Source of the DNA: Sipunculus nudus
Taxonomy: Eukaryota; Annelida; Sipuncula; Golfingiida; Sipunculidae
Assembly (NCBI GenBank): GCA_026874595.1
Contig: CM049307.1
Span: 93,970,330 to 94,034,329 of the forward strand
Direction: 5' to 3'
DNA length: 64,000 nt
The position numbers and the translations under genes are program-made. This document shows, in pieces, positions 25,270 to 37,150 of this stretch. The notes beneath the pieces were generated by a model. That model was not told where the DNA came from. It did no database searches and saw nothing but the letters and a program-made list of their open reading frames with translations. Each line of letters begins with the position of its first letter. The first letter of the stretch is position 1.

Positions 25270-26640
25270 TGCATGCAGGGGATGTGCGCCATGTATGTGT
25301 CTAACTTTGGGACTGATACATGTCGATATATGTACCCCACAATTATGACCACCTTTGGGACTGACCAAAATGGTCGTAATTTGAGGATGGTCGTATCAGT
25401 GAAATTCTAAGTTACGCAGATCATAAATGATGGACCGAGAAAAATGGTCGTATAGGCCTAATTCAGGGGTTGGTCGCGATTGTGGGATGGTCACAAGGCA
25501 GGGTTCTACTTTACATAATTGTAGTATGCGCAGCACATCTTTATTCAGTCTGTGATAATAAATAGGGTATTGTCGCTAATTTTACCCTTTTTCACTATTT
25601 ATTTCAAAGAAGTTTACTCTTTTTTTACTTTAAACTGATTTACACAGTGCCTCCATGGTGTCACCTTGATAACGTTTGGAACCATCTGTACGGCTAGGTT
25701 CATATACAACAGGAAAGGCTATCCAAAATGTATAATTATGCACAACAGATTTCGAAGCAATCAGTAGTTGCCGGGAAAATTGAGATTTTGAATATTTTTT
25801 TTAATGAAAAAGAATTGATTATGGTGTCATTTCAAGTTTGAATGTCAAATGTTAAAGAGCTGCTTCAACCAGTTTTGTTCATTCTTTGAATGATGAATGG
25901 AAAATAGGTCTCACCCATGTGCGTTATATCATTTCTATGGTCCAAAGTATGATGTATAAGTACAGAAATAAGACTATAAAGGATAACTTATTTAATCATC
26001 TTTAGATTGTGGCATTACTGACAAGTTTGATGTGTTTCAGATCAGTCAATTTGATGCAAAATATACACTTTTCACAGGGATATATATTTAGTAAAATATA
26101 ATTATTATAAAATTAATATTAATATATAATTGGATGATATATTTTTTTCAGATTTGTTCTGCTTTTTACTGCTGCATATTGCAGATGACATGTCCTTAAT
26201 AATAATATTTAATCAATGTGCTTAAATGTATCTACTGTTGCTCTAAAATTGGCTTTTATAAAACAAAAAAAAATACAAAGAAGTACATTAATCTATTTTT
26301 TGGTAATTTATGGCAATAAACTCCACAGTTTGTGGTAAAATGAAAAAAAAATAAAGATGCTGATGTTGCAACTTTTTATATGTATATAACAAATATAAAT
26401 GATTTTGTTACTTTTTATATCGAATTAAATAAAATAATTGAAAGCATATCCATATTTCTTATTCGACTCACACCTAAAAGTTATAGTCACAGCAAGTTAA
26501 TTGTAAGTACTTGCATACACCCCTTTTTAGGAGACCATTAGCGCATAGCCCAATTGATGAATTTTAAGCAAATAATTAGTATGCCATGTTTGAAACAGAC
26601 CAGATAAAACACATCTAAGGCGCAAGTGATGTGATCCGAG
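25270..26640. other. AT-rich DNA without recognised genes
   Basis: Only short words such as TGGTCGTAAT/GGATGGTCGTAT near 25300-25500 repeat. No ORF with a recognisable motif. Confidence 0.5.
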
Positions 26641-26760
26641 TCCTCTCTTTGTGTATGTGAAGGTTCCAGTCAAGTGTAGACCTCACTTTGTTCGTGGTTT
26701 GTCATGGTGTGTTAACACTAGGGGTAACTGTAGGTCACGTGGTCCTATTTGTTTACATGA
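26640..26760 (+). repeat. Isolated satellite monomer
   Basis: TAGACCTCACTTTGTTCGTG GTTTGTCATGGTGTGTTAAC matches the 29.7-30.4 kb monomers. Confidence 0.7.
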
Positions 26761-27179
26761 CCTTGGTGACCTGAAGGAGAGTAGTGAATGGTCTGGCTTT
26801 CTCTGGTTGGCTCTAGCCATCATGTGGTGGAGCATCAAAAACATCCCATTGTTTGATTTTTAAGTATGTTAAGCATAATTTCCAATAAAAATGACAGTAT
26901 TGGTCAATTTTTTTTTAATCTATGGCCAATCAAAGAGATGTCCAAATGCTTGTTTGGGACTGCTTGGTGGGGTATTTTGGGCTTCACTGCATTCGGGCCA
27001 GGATGGTTAGAAAAGGAGATACACAAGCCCCCTTTTTCTTGATCTAGTTTGACTGAAGAAACAACGTATTCTCAGGTAAAATAAAGTTTAATATTAGAAT
27101 TTGTTTTGAAAATTATTTAAAAGAGGCCCAAACCTAAGGTGTTTTATAGATGTAATATAGGGAAAATAAATACAGCCAC

Positions 27180-29793
27180 GTGTCCTGTATGTTATCCGAG
27201 ACCTTACTTTGTACGTGGTTTGTCATAGTGTGTGTTTGAAGACTCCGGTTTACTGCACAGTGGCGGATCGAGGATTCTGAAGGTGGCCAACCCAGGGAGA
27301 CTAAATGAAAACCTAAAAAAAAGGTCCTCTTGTTCGGAAATGAAGGGGTCAAGGTCGCAAAGTTTGGTTTGAAACCCTAAAAAAGGTTTCGGCTAATAAG
27401 GCGGAAAGGGGGGGGGGGGGCGGACCCCCTACCCCGCGGATTCTCCATTCACTGCTTTCTGTCATCCGAGACCTCACTTGGTTCGTGGATTGTCATAGTG
27501 TGTGTGTGAAGACTCCGGTTAACGTACTGTGTAGTGGCCGATTCAGGATTTTGGAGAGGGTCCGACTAGGAAAACTAAATGAAAACCGAAAAAAGTTCCT
27601 CTTGTTCGGAAATGATGAGGTCCAGGTCGCAAAGTTTGGTTTAAAACCCTAAAAAAGGTTTCGGCTAATAAGGCGGAAAGGGGGGGGGGGGGGGGGGGGA
27701 GGCAGACCCCCTTAACCCCCTACCCCGCGGATTCTCCATTCACTGCTTTCTGTCATCCGAGACCTCACTTGGTTCGTGGATTGTCATAGTGTGTGTGTGA
27801 AGACTCCGGTTAACGTACTGTGTGGTGGCCGATTCAGGATTTTGGAGAGGATACGCCTAGGAAAACTAAATGAAAACCGAAAAAAGTTCCTCTTGTTCGG
27901 AAATGAAGGGGTCCAGGTCGCAAAGTTTGGTTTGAAACCCTAAAAAAGGTTTCGGCTAATAAGGCGGAGAGGGGGAGGGGGGGCGGACCCCCTACCCCGC
28001 GGATTCTCCATTCACTGCTTTCTGTCATCCGAGACCTCACTTGGTTCGTGGATTGTCATAGTGTGTGTGTGAAGACTCCGGTTAACGTACTGTGTAGTGG
28101 CCGATTCAGGATTTTGGAGAGGGTCCGACTAGGAAAACTAAATGAAAACCGAAAAAAGTTCCTCTTGTTCGGAAATGATGAGGTCCAGGTCGCAAAGTTT
28201 GGTTTAAAACCCTAAAAAAGGTTTCGGCTAATAAGGCGGAAAGGGGGGGGGGGAGGCAGACCCCCTTAACCCCCTCACTAGGTTCGTGGATTGTCATAGT
28301 GTGTGTGTGAAGACTCCGGTTAACGTACTGTGTGGTGGCCGATTCAGGATTTTGGAGAGGATACGCCTAGGAAAACTAAATGAAAACCGAAAAAAGTTCC
28401 TCTTGTTCGGAAATGAAGGGGTCCAGGTCGCAAAGTTTGGTTTAAAACCCTAAAAAAGGTTTCGGCTAATAAGGCGGAGAGGGGGGGGGGGAGGTGGACC
28501 CCCTTAACCCCCTACCCCGCGGATTCTCTATTCACTGCTTTCTGTCATCCGAGACCTCACTTGGTTCGTGGATTGTCATAGTGTGTGTGTGAAGACTCCG
28601 GTTAACGTACTGTGTAGTGGCCGATTCAGGATTTTGGAGAGGATCCGACTAGGAAAACTAAATGAAAACCGAAAAAAGTTCCTCTTGTTTGGAAATGAAG
28701 GGGTCCAGGTCGCAAAGTTTGGTTTGAAACCATAAAAAAGGTTTCGGCTAATAAGGCGGAAAGAGGGGGGGGGGGGAGGCAGACACCCTTAACCCCCTAC
28801 CCCGCGGATTCTCCATTCACTGCTTTCTGTCATCCGAGACCTCACTTGGTTCGTAGATTGTCATAGTGTGTGTGTGAAGACTCCGGTTAACGTACTATGT
28901 GGTGGCCGATTCAGGATTTTGGAGAGGATACGACTAGGAAAACTAAATGAAAACCGAAAAAAGTTCCTCTTGTTCGGAAATGAAGGGCTCCAGGTCGCAA
29001 AGTTTGGTTTGAAACCCTAAAAAAGGTTTCGGCTAATAAGGCGGAGAGGGGGGGGGGGGGAGGCGGACCCCCTTAACCCCCTACCCCGCGGATTCTCCAT
29101 TCACTGCTTTCTGTCATCCGAGACCTCACTTTGTTCGTGGATTGTCATAGTGTGTGTGGGAAGACTCTGGTTAACGTACTGTGTGGTGGCCGATTCAGGA
29201 TTTTGGAGAGGATCCGACTAGGAAAACTAAATGAAAACCGAAAAAAAGTTCCTCTTGTTCGGAAATGAAGGGGTCAAGGTCGCAAAGTTTGGTTTGAAAC
29301 CCTAAAAAAGGTTTCGGCTAATAAGGCGGAGGGGGGGGGGAGGCGGACCCCCTTAACCCCCTACCCCGCGGATTCTCCATTCACTGCTTTCTGTCATCCG
29401 AGACCTCACTTGGTTCGTGGATTGTCATAGTGTGTGTGTGAAGACTCTGGTTAACGTACTGTGTAGTGGCCGATTCAGGATTTTGGAGAGGGTCCGAATA
29501 GGAAAAATAAATGAAAACCGAAAAAAAGTTCCTCTTGTTCGGAAATGAAGGGGTCCAGGTCGCAAAGTTTGGTTTGAAACCCTAAAAAATGTTTCTGCTA
29601 AAAAGGTGGGGGGGGGGATCTGGACCCCCTTGACCCCCCTCTGGATCCGCCATTAACTGCTATCTGTCATTCGAGACTTCACTTTGTTCGTGGTTTGTCA
29701 TAGTGTGTTAACGCTCGGGTTAACTGTATGTTATCCGAGACCTCACTTTGTTCGTGGTTTGTCATAGTGTGTGTGTGATGACTGTTTACTGTA
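27180..29793 (+). repeat. Composite satellite, about 240-293 bp unit, nine copies, each with an embedded MITE
   Basis: Each unit has GACCTCACTTGGTTCGTGG, TTGTCATAGTGTGTGTGTGA, GACTCCGGTTAACGTACTGT, then a MITE: TGGCCGATTCAGGATTTTGG ... AAACCCTAAAAAAGGTTTCG, a poly-G run, GACCCCCTTAACCCCCTACC, CCGCGGATTCTCCATTCACTG. MITE starts are near 27258, 27530, 27821, 28093, 28331, 28613, 28897, 29179 and 29461. One copy (about 28093-28280) lacks its 3' end. The unit is a short satellite monomer plus the MITE amplified together. Confidence 0.92.
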
Positions 29794-30370
29794 CAGTGGC
29801 GGATTCAGGATTCTTGAGAGGGTCCAACCCAGGATGATTAAAAGAAAAAATAAGAAATTGTCCTCTGGTCCAGAATCAAGGTCCAGATCGCGAATTTTGT
29901 TTGAAACCCGAAAAAAAAAGATTGTTTCGGCTTCAAAGGCGGTGGGGGGGGGGGAGAGTCAGGACCCCTTGAGCCCCCCCCCCCCCCCCGGATCCGCCAC
30001 TGACTGCTATCTGTTATCCGAGACTTCACTTTGTTCGTGGTTTGTAATGGTGTGTGTGTGAAGACTCCGGGTTAACTTATGTTATCCGAGACCTCACTTT
30101 GATGGTTGTTTGTCATAGTGTGTGTGAAGACCTCGGTTTGCTGTGTGTTGTCAGAGACCTCACTTTGTTAGTGGTTTTTCATATGGAAAAACTTGAAAAT
30201 AAATGGGGAAAATTTGTTAAAAATGTGATTTTATGAATAATTACATGATAATAAATATAAAACTGTTACAAAAAAGTTAAATTTGATACGCGTTATATAG
30301 GACCTCATTTTGTAGGGTTTTGTCAGAGACCTCACTTTGTAGGTCCTGTAGGTAATGGTGTGTGTGTGTG
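29650..30370 (+). repeat. Short satellite monomers (about 65-70 bp) without the MITE
   Basis: Units of TTATCCGAGACCTCACTTTG TTCGTGGTTTGTCATAGTG type at about 29667, 29731, 30015, 30077, 30148, 30297 and 30323. A diverged copy lies at 26670-26740 and an inverted one at 1742-1835. Confidence 0.8.
29794..30002 (+). mobile_element. Reference-like MITE copy in the satellite (CAGTGGCGGAT...ATCCGCCACTG)
   Basis: 209 bp. CAGTGGCGGATTCAGG and CCGGATCCGCCACTG are nearly perfect inverted ends. Flanks ACTGTA (left) and ACTGCTA (right) look like a mutated target duplication, because uninterrupted monomers nearby read AACTGTATGTTATCCGAG. Same family as 35208-35424. Confidence 0.85.
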
Positions 30371-31494
30371 TGTGCATTTGAAAAAACAAATTTGAAGTTT
30401 CACTTCAACCAATTAATTTTGAGTAAAAAAAACATTCACACAGCGCATTAATACATTACCAATACATATATAATGCCTTGGAATTTGCTACCCTTATTAT
30501 CTTTGACTCATAAATTAAATTTTGATTGTTGCAGATACATTTTTAACAATTAGATAAACAAAACTGCAGATATAAATGAATAAAATACTGCTAATTGTAT
30601 TCATTGAATGTCTTTTACATAATAAAAAAAGCTGCTCTGTTTATTAATCAAATCTAGTTTGGAATGCCTTATCCAAATGACGTTGCAGATATTATAATAT
30701 TTGCTGGGGAAACAATACTTGTACCAGTGTAAATTAAATTAAAAACAAAATACATGGAATAGAACACTTCATGACAAAATTAAAATTTATGCTAAGACTA
30801 AACAAATATTAGCGAATAACATTTTAATTCAGTCAGTTTCGGTCAGTTCCTGTGAGTTCCGGTAATTTAAGGTCCGTCTCAGTAAAAAGTCGAACCAGTG
30901 TTCTCATGTTTTCCCGCAAGGAGGCGTTATCTAAAAAATTAAAATGTCTCTATTATTCTTAATTATTCATGCTAGGATGCTCGATTGTTTAGCTAGAAAC
31001 GGGTTTCTGCTATATCACCCCTTTTTCGTCGCCTATCTTGCGTCCGTCGATTTTTGTTCATCTGATGATATTTATGTCGTTTTAAAAATTACATGTATTT
31101 TTATCATATTTTTTTAATATTTCAGAATTCGTCCTTTCTTGATATTTGCAAGCATATATTCGTTGTACCGTGCTGTTTCCCAAGGGAAAATTTGTTATCC
31201 GATATCAAGAGGTACCCTTTTCTCTCGCACTTCATATAGAGTGTATGATTATACAGCTCAACTTAGGACATCGAACATGTCAAATATCATTATCACAAGG
31301 ACTCCATAGGGTGAAGATTGTGTGTCCAGATCTCTTTGCCGGCTGACATCAATTTAACCATGACACAGCAAGATATCCCAAATAAAAAAAAGAGTTGCAA
31401 TGAATTGTTATGAAACACACATAAGGTCTCACACATAGGGCTATTATTGGATTAAAAGTGGCTTCCATGGAGTGGTCAGGCACGCTGAAGTGTT

Positions 31495-31797
31495 ACTACA
31501 TTACCGGTTGATTTTTTTTTTACATTAACGGTTTGGGAACTTTGTTACATTATCGGGTAATTTCCAATTACGTTATCGGTTAGCAAAAGTCATTACGTTA
31601 TAGGTTGATTTTGTTTTACATTATCGGTTATTGTAACATTATCGGTTGATTTTTTATTACGTTATCGGTTAGTATTACATTATCAGTTGATTTGTTATTA
31701 CATTATCAGTTTGTGTTACATTACCTGTTGATTTGTTATTACATTATCGGTTGATGTTACATTTTAAGATGATTATTACATTATCAGTTGTAACAGG
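31495..31797. repeat. Tandem array of ATTACATTATCGGTTGAT units, probable transposon end
   Basis: About a dozen degenerate units TTATTACATTATCGGTTGAT. The array terminates in CAGTTGTAACA, whose inverse TGTTACAACTGATAATGTAA closely resembles the terminal TGTCACAACCCATAATGTAA of the 42.5-45.9 kb transposon. No matching opposite end was found nearby, so this may be a solo end or short derivative of a related family. Confidence 0.65.
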
Positions 31798-31799
31798 GC

Positions 31800-32021
31800 C
31801 TATTCACCTACAAAGCATGTTGAATTAACACGTATGACAGCGTCTTCTCTTTGAAATAAATTGGTACCTGTGTAAATATTTTCCTGAAACCATTGGCTAA
31901 CTCTTGTATACGGGCCGGGCAAAAGAGTCGTCGTACATACCACAACACAGCCAAAGAATGACTTGTTATTATGGTAGCCTGTAACCTCTAGGACACTCAT
32001 ATTATCAAAATGTGGTATCAC
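31800..32021 (-). pseudogene. Possible serine-protease (trypsin-like) C-terminal exon relic
   Basis: The minus-strand ORF contains LLPGPYTRVSQWFQENIY, resembling the S1-family C-terminal signature PGVYTRVSxxxxWI, then continues to a stop. A diverged DNA duplicate lies at 32935-33100. No intact catalytic triad is visible and no splice structure is proven. Could be chance. Confidence 0.35.
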
Positions 32022-32304
32022 CTTTATGCAACTGACCGTTTTGTACCCAACGCCTGACCATTAGAGCTGGTAAATATGTGTAATTATTTTGGCTTTTGAT
32101 TGATTCATTTTTGTAAACATACTTATGAGGTTCATATTTAATGCAATTTGGGGTAGTAAATAACCAAAGTAACCATGGCTGGTTGTGTTTGTTTTTTTTT
32201 GAAGATTTTTAAGATGTTTTTTGCCGGTCGGTGGGATGCAAATGTTAGCTTTGTGCCGGTCGGCAGAAGCCCGTCTCGGCTACCCCCGATCTGCGTGACT
32301 ATAC

Positions 32305-32306
<2 letters not shown>

Positions 32307-32344
<38 letters not shown>

Positions 32345-32365
32345 TGTCCAACAACAGTATATATA
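32307..32365. repeat. (TA)n microsatellites
   Basis: Two TA runs separated by TTGTCCAACAACAG. Confidence 0.95.
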
Positions 32366-32934
32366 TATATTAGTATAGATAGTTCAACGCTCAATTACGA
32401 ATATTTATAATTATCAATATTTATCAACACACAGATTAGAAAATCATAGTTGTTAATTTTTAACTTAATAGCAAGGTTTAATGGAAGGTATGCTGAAAGA
32501 ATACCCTCAGAATGCCCTTAAATACACTGTTTGCCATACTATTAGACACTGTTTGTTACGAGATGATACTTATTATAAATCCTAGTATTGCTGATGCACT
32601 GGCAATGCCGAGTACGTCTGCATAAATCGGACGGACTGGTAGAGCGGCCAGGGTGCATAGCCTGAATTGCGGAAAGCATACGATCATATGCACAGGCGCT
32701 TGAATTCCTTTCTTTCAGAAAAGGGGGACGTATTCACGCCCATAGATCTGGGATCCGGTAATAATGTACGCATTGACAAACCAAATATATCATGTTTATA
32801 GGGATTCAAGCACCTGTGGTTCACGTACTTGTTGTTTTTGTTGGACAGCCTGCCTCGCTCCAGTTTTAGCCCAAAATAATACAATATTACAAAGGATCTC
32901 AATGTCAACATGAAACATGTCTCTTAAAGGGGCA

Positions 32935-33178
32935 TAATCACCTGTACAGCATGTTGAGTTAACAGAAAAAAACAGCCTCTTCTTTATTAAATAAATTTAT
33001 TCTTGCAAACAACAGTTTGCTCACTGGTGTACACAATGTTAAAAACAGTGGACCGGGCGTGAACACAGGCGTCAACATAAACACAGCGGATGGGACCCCG
33101 AGTATCGCCTGGGCCATAACACCTGTCAGTCTGGAGCTGCCCTGAGTGACATTGCCCAAAAATAAAATACATGTTCAC
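32935..33178 (-). pseudogene. Duplicate of the 31.8 kb segment, with a degenerate GDSGG-like stretch
   Basis: DNA from GCATGTTGAGTTAACAG to GGACCGGGCGTG aligns with 31815-31925. In another frame TDRCYGPGDTRGPIRC loosely recalls the S1 motif DxCxGDSGGPLxC with Ser replaced by Thr. Frame changes between the two resemblances indicate decay. Weak call. Confidence 0.25.
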
Positions 33179-33369
33179 GCTGGCTGAAACATTGCATGTT
33201 TTGATGACTCAGGCCCGATACACGACCTTTGCTACCCGTGCTATTTCCGCTGACGCCCCTGGACCTATCGTACAAATCTGTTGCGATTGGTTCCATGTAT
33301 TCACATTCGGCCGATGGACCGTAATATCCATCCTGCAGAGATAAATCAGAGGACATAAAGGTCAACCTC

Positions 33370-34770
33370 CCAAAAGAGGCTTAGAAATAGGTGTAACCCC
33401 AACCGGAGGTATAACAAGACACGACCTACATCTTAAAAGAGGTAGTCATCTCCTCATTCTAAAAAAATAGGTCGTAGCTTCAGAAAATTGTTCTTTGGCA
33501 TATTTATTGACCCGTTTCCATGGCAACCTCTCAAATTTTAGATAAAATAATTAATTTCACTTATTTATTAATATCTTAATTAATATTAACGATAGGCACT
33601 TGCAGTCTTCACAAAAATGTAGTATTTCCTTTACAGATTTGGAAAACAGAAAAATATTATAAAAATAAGAAATTTGCATATTCATTATGTTAATTAGATG
33701 CTAATTTTATTTAAAAATTTGCTATATATGCACCTATATTTTCTGTAGATTTGCAAATGTGTGAAAAGGAGCCACAAAAAGTGATCAGATGAAAAGACCA
33801 GCTACTGAGGAATAAATTAATATCAAATATGCCAGGGTTAATGGAGTATATTGTTATGAAAAAGCCACAATATTATGCAAATTAGGGTAAGTCTTTGGGA
33901 ATAGAATTGTTAGTGCATACAAACAAGACTTTAAGTACACTGGTTTCTGTGCATGCTTTCTAGTGTATACAATTATGTCTAAATGCTGGTTCCTGTGGAA
34001 TTTTCATGTAGATTTTTCCAAACATACTTTATCATGACTTTGGATCATAATATAACTTAAAATCGATGTTTGAATTTTTCTTCCGCCATCTTGGATAAAT
34101 GGAGGCAATATTAAAACCAGGGTTATATATTATTCAAAAACAGTCATTTTAGACAAGGTTAAGGGAAACAATTTGAAAATCCTCAACCAAAAACTCTGCT
34201 TGGTTGATTCTAGGGTATTTTTTTTTCTGTATTATCAATTTCTGCTATAAAAAATGTAGTACTGTTCATATCTTTTTAGATAATTTGCATAAATTTGAAT
34301 ATTTGGATGAATATGTAGAATTGATTGGACAACAAAAAATCTTGATTATTTGGCTTTTTATAGAAAGAATAAAGTATTTCGGGTTAAAATATTCAAATTT
34401 GATAATATATAACCTATGTCAATATAAATCTTATATTTTAATTTATAGAATGCAGATAAATTATGCAAATTAGACGAGATTATCGAGATTAGAGTAGGGT
34501 CTTGTCATAAGGACATCATGACGAAAACAGTAGCTTAATAAGTTATTTATTAGCGGTAATGTATGTTTTCGTTTCAATTATAAAGCTAATTTACATATTT
34601 GTGTCTTTTTTTAAGTAATCACAATTACATTTGCATGATATTTCCAATAGGAATAGTAATGCTGATTTAAATTTTTAATTGAATGTAATTTAGAAGCATA
34701 TACTATTACTAATGTGATTAAATGGTTTGTCTACTTACTTGGGTAATTGGTCCTCCTGATAATAACTGAT
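33370..34770 (+). repeat. Left arm of an approximately 8.5 kb inverted-repeat structure
   Basis: Blocks in order: AACCCCAACCGGAGGTATAA, TTTCCATGGCAACCTCT, GCCATCTTGGATAAATG, TTGATTCTAGGGTA, AATTTGCATAAATTTG, TTATTAGCGG, TTGAATGTAATTTAGAAGC. The same blocks recur in reverse order and complement at 40200-41880. Arms are clearly diverged, so this is old. AT-rich, no convincing coding capacity. Confidence 0.82.
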
Positions 34771-35207
34771 TGGTCTTCCCCTTCCAAAGACTAGAAACAA
34801 TTATCATGTAATAATTATATAACTCATTTGCATATGTAATGAGCCACGGATCGAATCATGAGTTTCGTGGAGGTTATGATACGTATTATATAATACCTCA
34901 CCCTTTAATTATCTATGCTAAGGGATCAAGGTGCCGCGTTTTAATTGGCCTTACCATCCAGTAGACCATTGAATATATCATTAGCTAAATATTCGTCGTC
35001 CATCGCTTTGCGAAGATGACTATGATTATCAAGGTTTTGTAGCTGATCTAATTTTGTGTCACCGGAGATGACTTGTCAGGCCGATCCGCACAGAAGAACC
35101 TCCCACATGTTTGATACTTATGATCGGTGTTTGCCGTTGAGGTATTTGCCATCCTTGCGGACCTCACGTTTTCTCCTGGACTCCACTAGTCGTGCTATCT
35201 CATCGTC

Positions 35208-35424
35208 CAGGGGCGGATCCAGGATTTAGGAAAAGGGGGGGGGGGGGTCCAACCCAGGAGGACAAATGAAAACCCTAAAAAAAGGTCCTCAGGTCTGAAA
35301 AAGGGTGGGGTGGGCCTAGGCGGCAAAATTTTGTCTGAAACCCTTAGAAAACGTTGTTTCTAATTAAAAAAAAGGGGGGGGGGGTCCGGACCCCCTGGAC
35401 CCCCCCCCCCCGGATCCGCTTCTG
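35208..35424. mobile_element. 217 bp MITE inserted in the LINE, with TCGTC target duplication
   Basis: Ends CAGGGGCGGATCC and GGATCCGCTTCTG are imperfect inverted repeats, bordered by TCGTC at 35203-35207 and 35425-35429. Removing the element and one TCGTC makes the LINE reading GAVDDEIARLVESRR continuous, confirming the boundaries. Internal poly-G and poly-C runs. Confidence 0.88.
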
Positions 35425-35794
35425 TCGTCTACTGCACCTATGTATGCAGCTGCATGCCATGCTTTTTGACCCTGCGCTAGACTTTCCAATGTATCTGTAT
35501 TGATGGATAGTTTTTTCAGTGATGCTTTCAGACTCCCCTTGTAGCGCCTCCGCTGACCTCCTATGAACCTTTTTACCAGACACTAAAGTTCTCCATACAA
35601 CAGCCATACAGCAGGGTAGTGATGACTACAGCCTTATAGGCCTGGATCTTGGTTTTAATATTGATGTTCTACGATCCCAAAATGCTGGCTTTTGCTACTC
35701 TAATGTAGACCTCATCATCTATGTTTGTTGTTTTGACAATGTGCTCCTCCGATAGGTGATTTTTTCCCACCATCTTCAGATTTGAATGAATGAA

Positions 35795-36310
35795 TGAATG
35801 AATGAATATTTTATTCAGAAATATAAGGCCTCGGGCCCATAGTTCCATATGTGCATATATCACATGTAGAAAAACAAAATAGACAATGTTTTCAAACTTG
35901 AAAAACAACATCACAAAGATAAAAGAAATGAAATAATAAACACATGATAATATATGATATATGCATTCCAAAATATTAACAAAAAAAAAAAAAAAAAAAA
36001 AAAAATCATCATGTAGAGGTCATTTCAACCATATATATAAATATACATAAATATACGGTTCTCATAAGATTAATAAATATGCAAGTTAATAATTACACAT
36101 ATATGCATGTGTATACACATATTCTCAATACATGTACATGCATAACTACATATTAAGCCATATGTAATCATAAAATATATTTTATAAATACAAATATATC
36201 TATATTAATATAATTTTAAATAAAACTTTACATATTGAACTCTTTTAATGTGGACAATTTACTTAAATTTTAATATGCATATATAATAATATCTAAATAT
36301 TGTACTACTC
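35795..36310 (-). mobile_element. AT-rich insertion with (GAAT)n and poly-A, possibly a LINE 3' end
   Basis: GAATGAATGAATGAATGAAT then ATTTTATTCAG at one side reads, in minus sense, as ...GAATAAAATATTCATTCATTC, the kind of short tandem 3' terminus seen in L2/CR1-type retrotransposons. A 25 bp A run lies at about 35980-36005. It separates two parts of the older LINE. Assignment is tentative. Confidence 0.45.
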
Positions 36311-37150
36311 AGCTACCCAAGGACTCGTTCACAGCTTCCTGCAGATGGTCCGCATGATAAACCATGCACCATGATGGAAGGTACGTTATATTGCTTTCTT
36401 CGTGCTGGTTGGTGCATCATTTTTGTCTTCTTTATGCTCATGGAAAGCCCAAAAACAACTGGTACATTTTGTGCTGCATGTCTGATTCTGAAGATGCATT
36501 CAAGGCGCAATCGTCAGTAAAGAGCAGGTCACGGATAATGGTTGTCCTGACTTTCGTGACAGCATAAAGTCTTCTGCGATTGAGAAGCTTCCCATCTGTG
36601 CGGTATCTAACACCGACTCCAAGATCGTCCTTGTTAAAGGCGGCCATTAGAAATGCAGCAAACATCATGCTGAACAGTTTTAGAGCTATAGAACGCAGGA
36701 TTGTTTTACTCCGTTGCCTACTGGGAAGTCGGAAGCTTTGAGAGCATCATCATAGAATTTTTTAGAGCCATGCATATCCGCGTATCTCTGGATCTCAAGT
36801 GTTTTGAATATTAGCCAGGTATCTTGCATGCTGCGTAGTTTAGTCTGGACCAAGCGGTGGATATGTTTGTGAAGGCCGCTTTCTTTGAGATTGAGGTGGG
36901 GTCCTGTTGGTACACAAGGTGAAGCCTGTGTTTTTCTGTGAGGAGCCCTTGTATCTTGTTATCGTTCTCATCAAACAAGTCCTTGTGCCTCACAGTTGTA
37001 GGTCCAAGGACATCCAGTGAGGTGAATTGGACTAGATCTCTAAACGCTGCCCAGTCATTCTCGATATCTAACTTGTCAAAGTGTAGCTCCGCTAGCTTCC
37101 TATTGAGGTCAGTTTTGAGGAGGGAGACATTCTTGTCCAATTACAACTTA

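Larger units (their letters stand above)
35040..37150 (-). mobile_element. Decayed non-LTR retrotransposon (LINE) with nested insertions
   Basis: Minus-strand order: a pre-RT linker ORF at 37140-36811 (EKHRLHLVYQQDP, SKKAAFTNI), then YADMHGSKKFYDDALKA, reverse transcriptase pieces NGVKQSCVL, MMFAAFLMAAF, and the catalytic box as LFTDDCALNA (family FADD). Then MSIKKTKMMHQPA, NIDDEVYIRVAKAS (about 35690-35760) and the 3' part GGQRRRYKGSLKASL, AWHAAAYIGAVDDE. Multiple stops and frameshifts; the Ala of FADD is Thr. Interrupted by an AT-rich insertion (35795-36310) and a MITE (35208-35424). Confidence 0.8.

Noticed and set aside
25098-25410. Overlapping 60-100 codon frames on both strands
   Set aside because: GC-rich repeat block with few stop codons by composition; all frames are similarly open.
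27180-30370. Regularly spaced repeats resembling a CRISPR-like array
   Set aside because: The variable part is itself repeated and the unit is a satellite plus MITE; the genome is eukaryotic with spliced genes.
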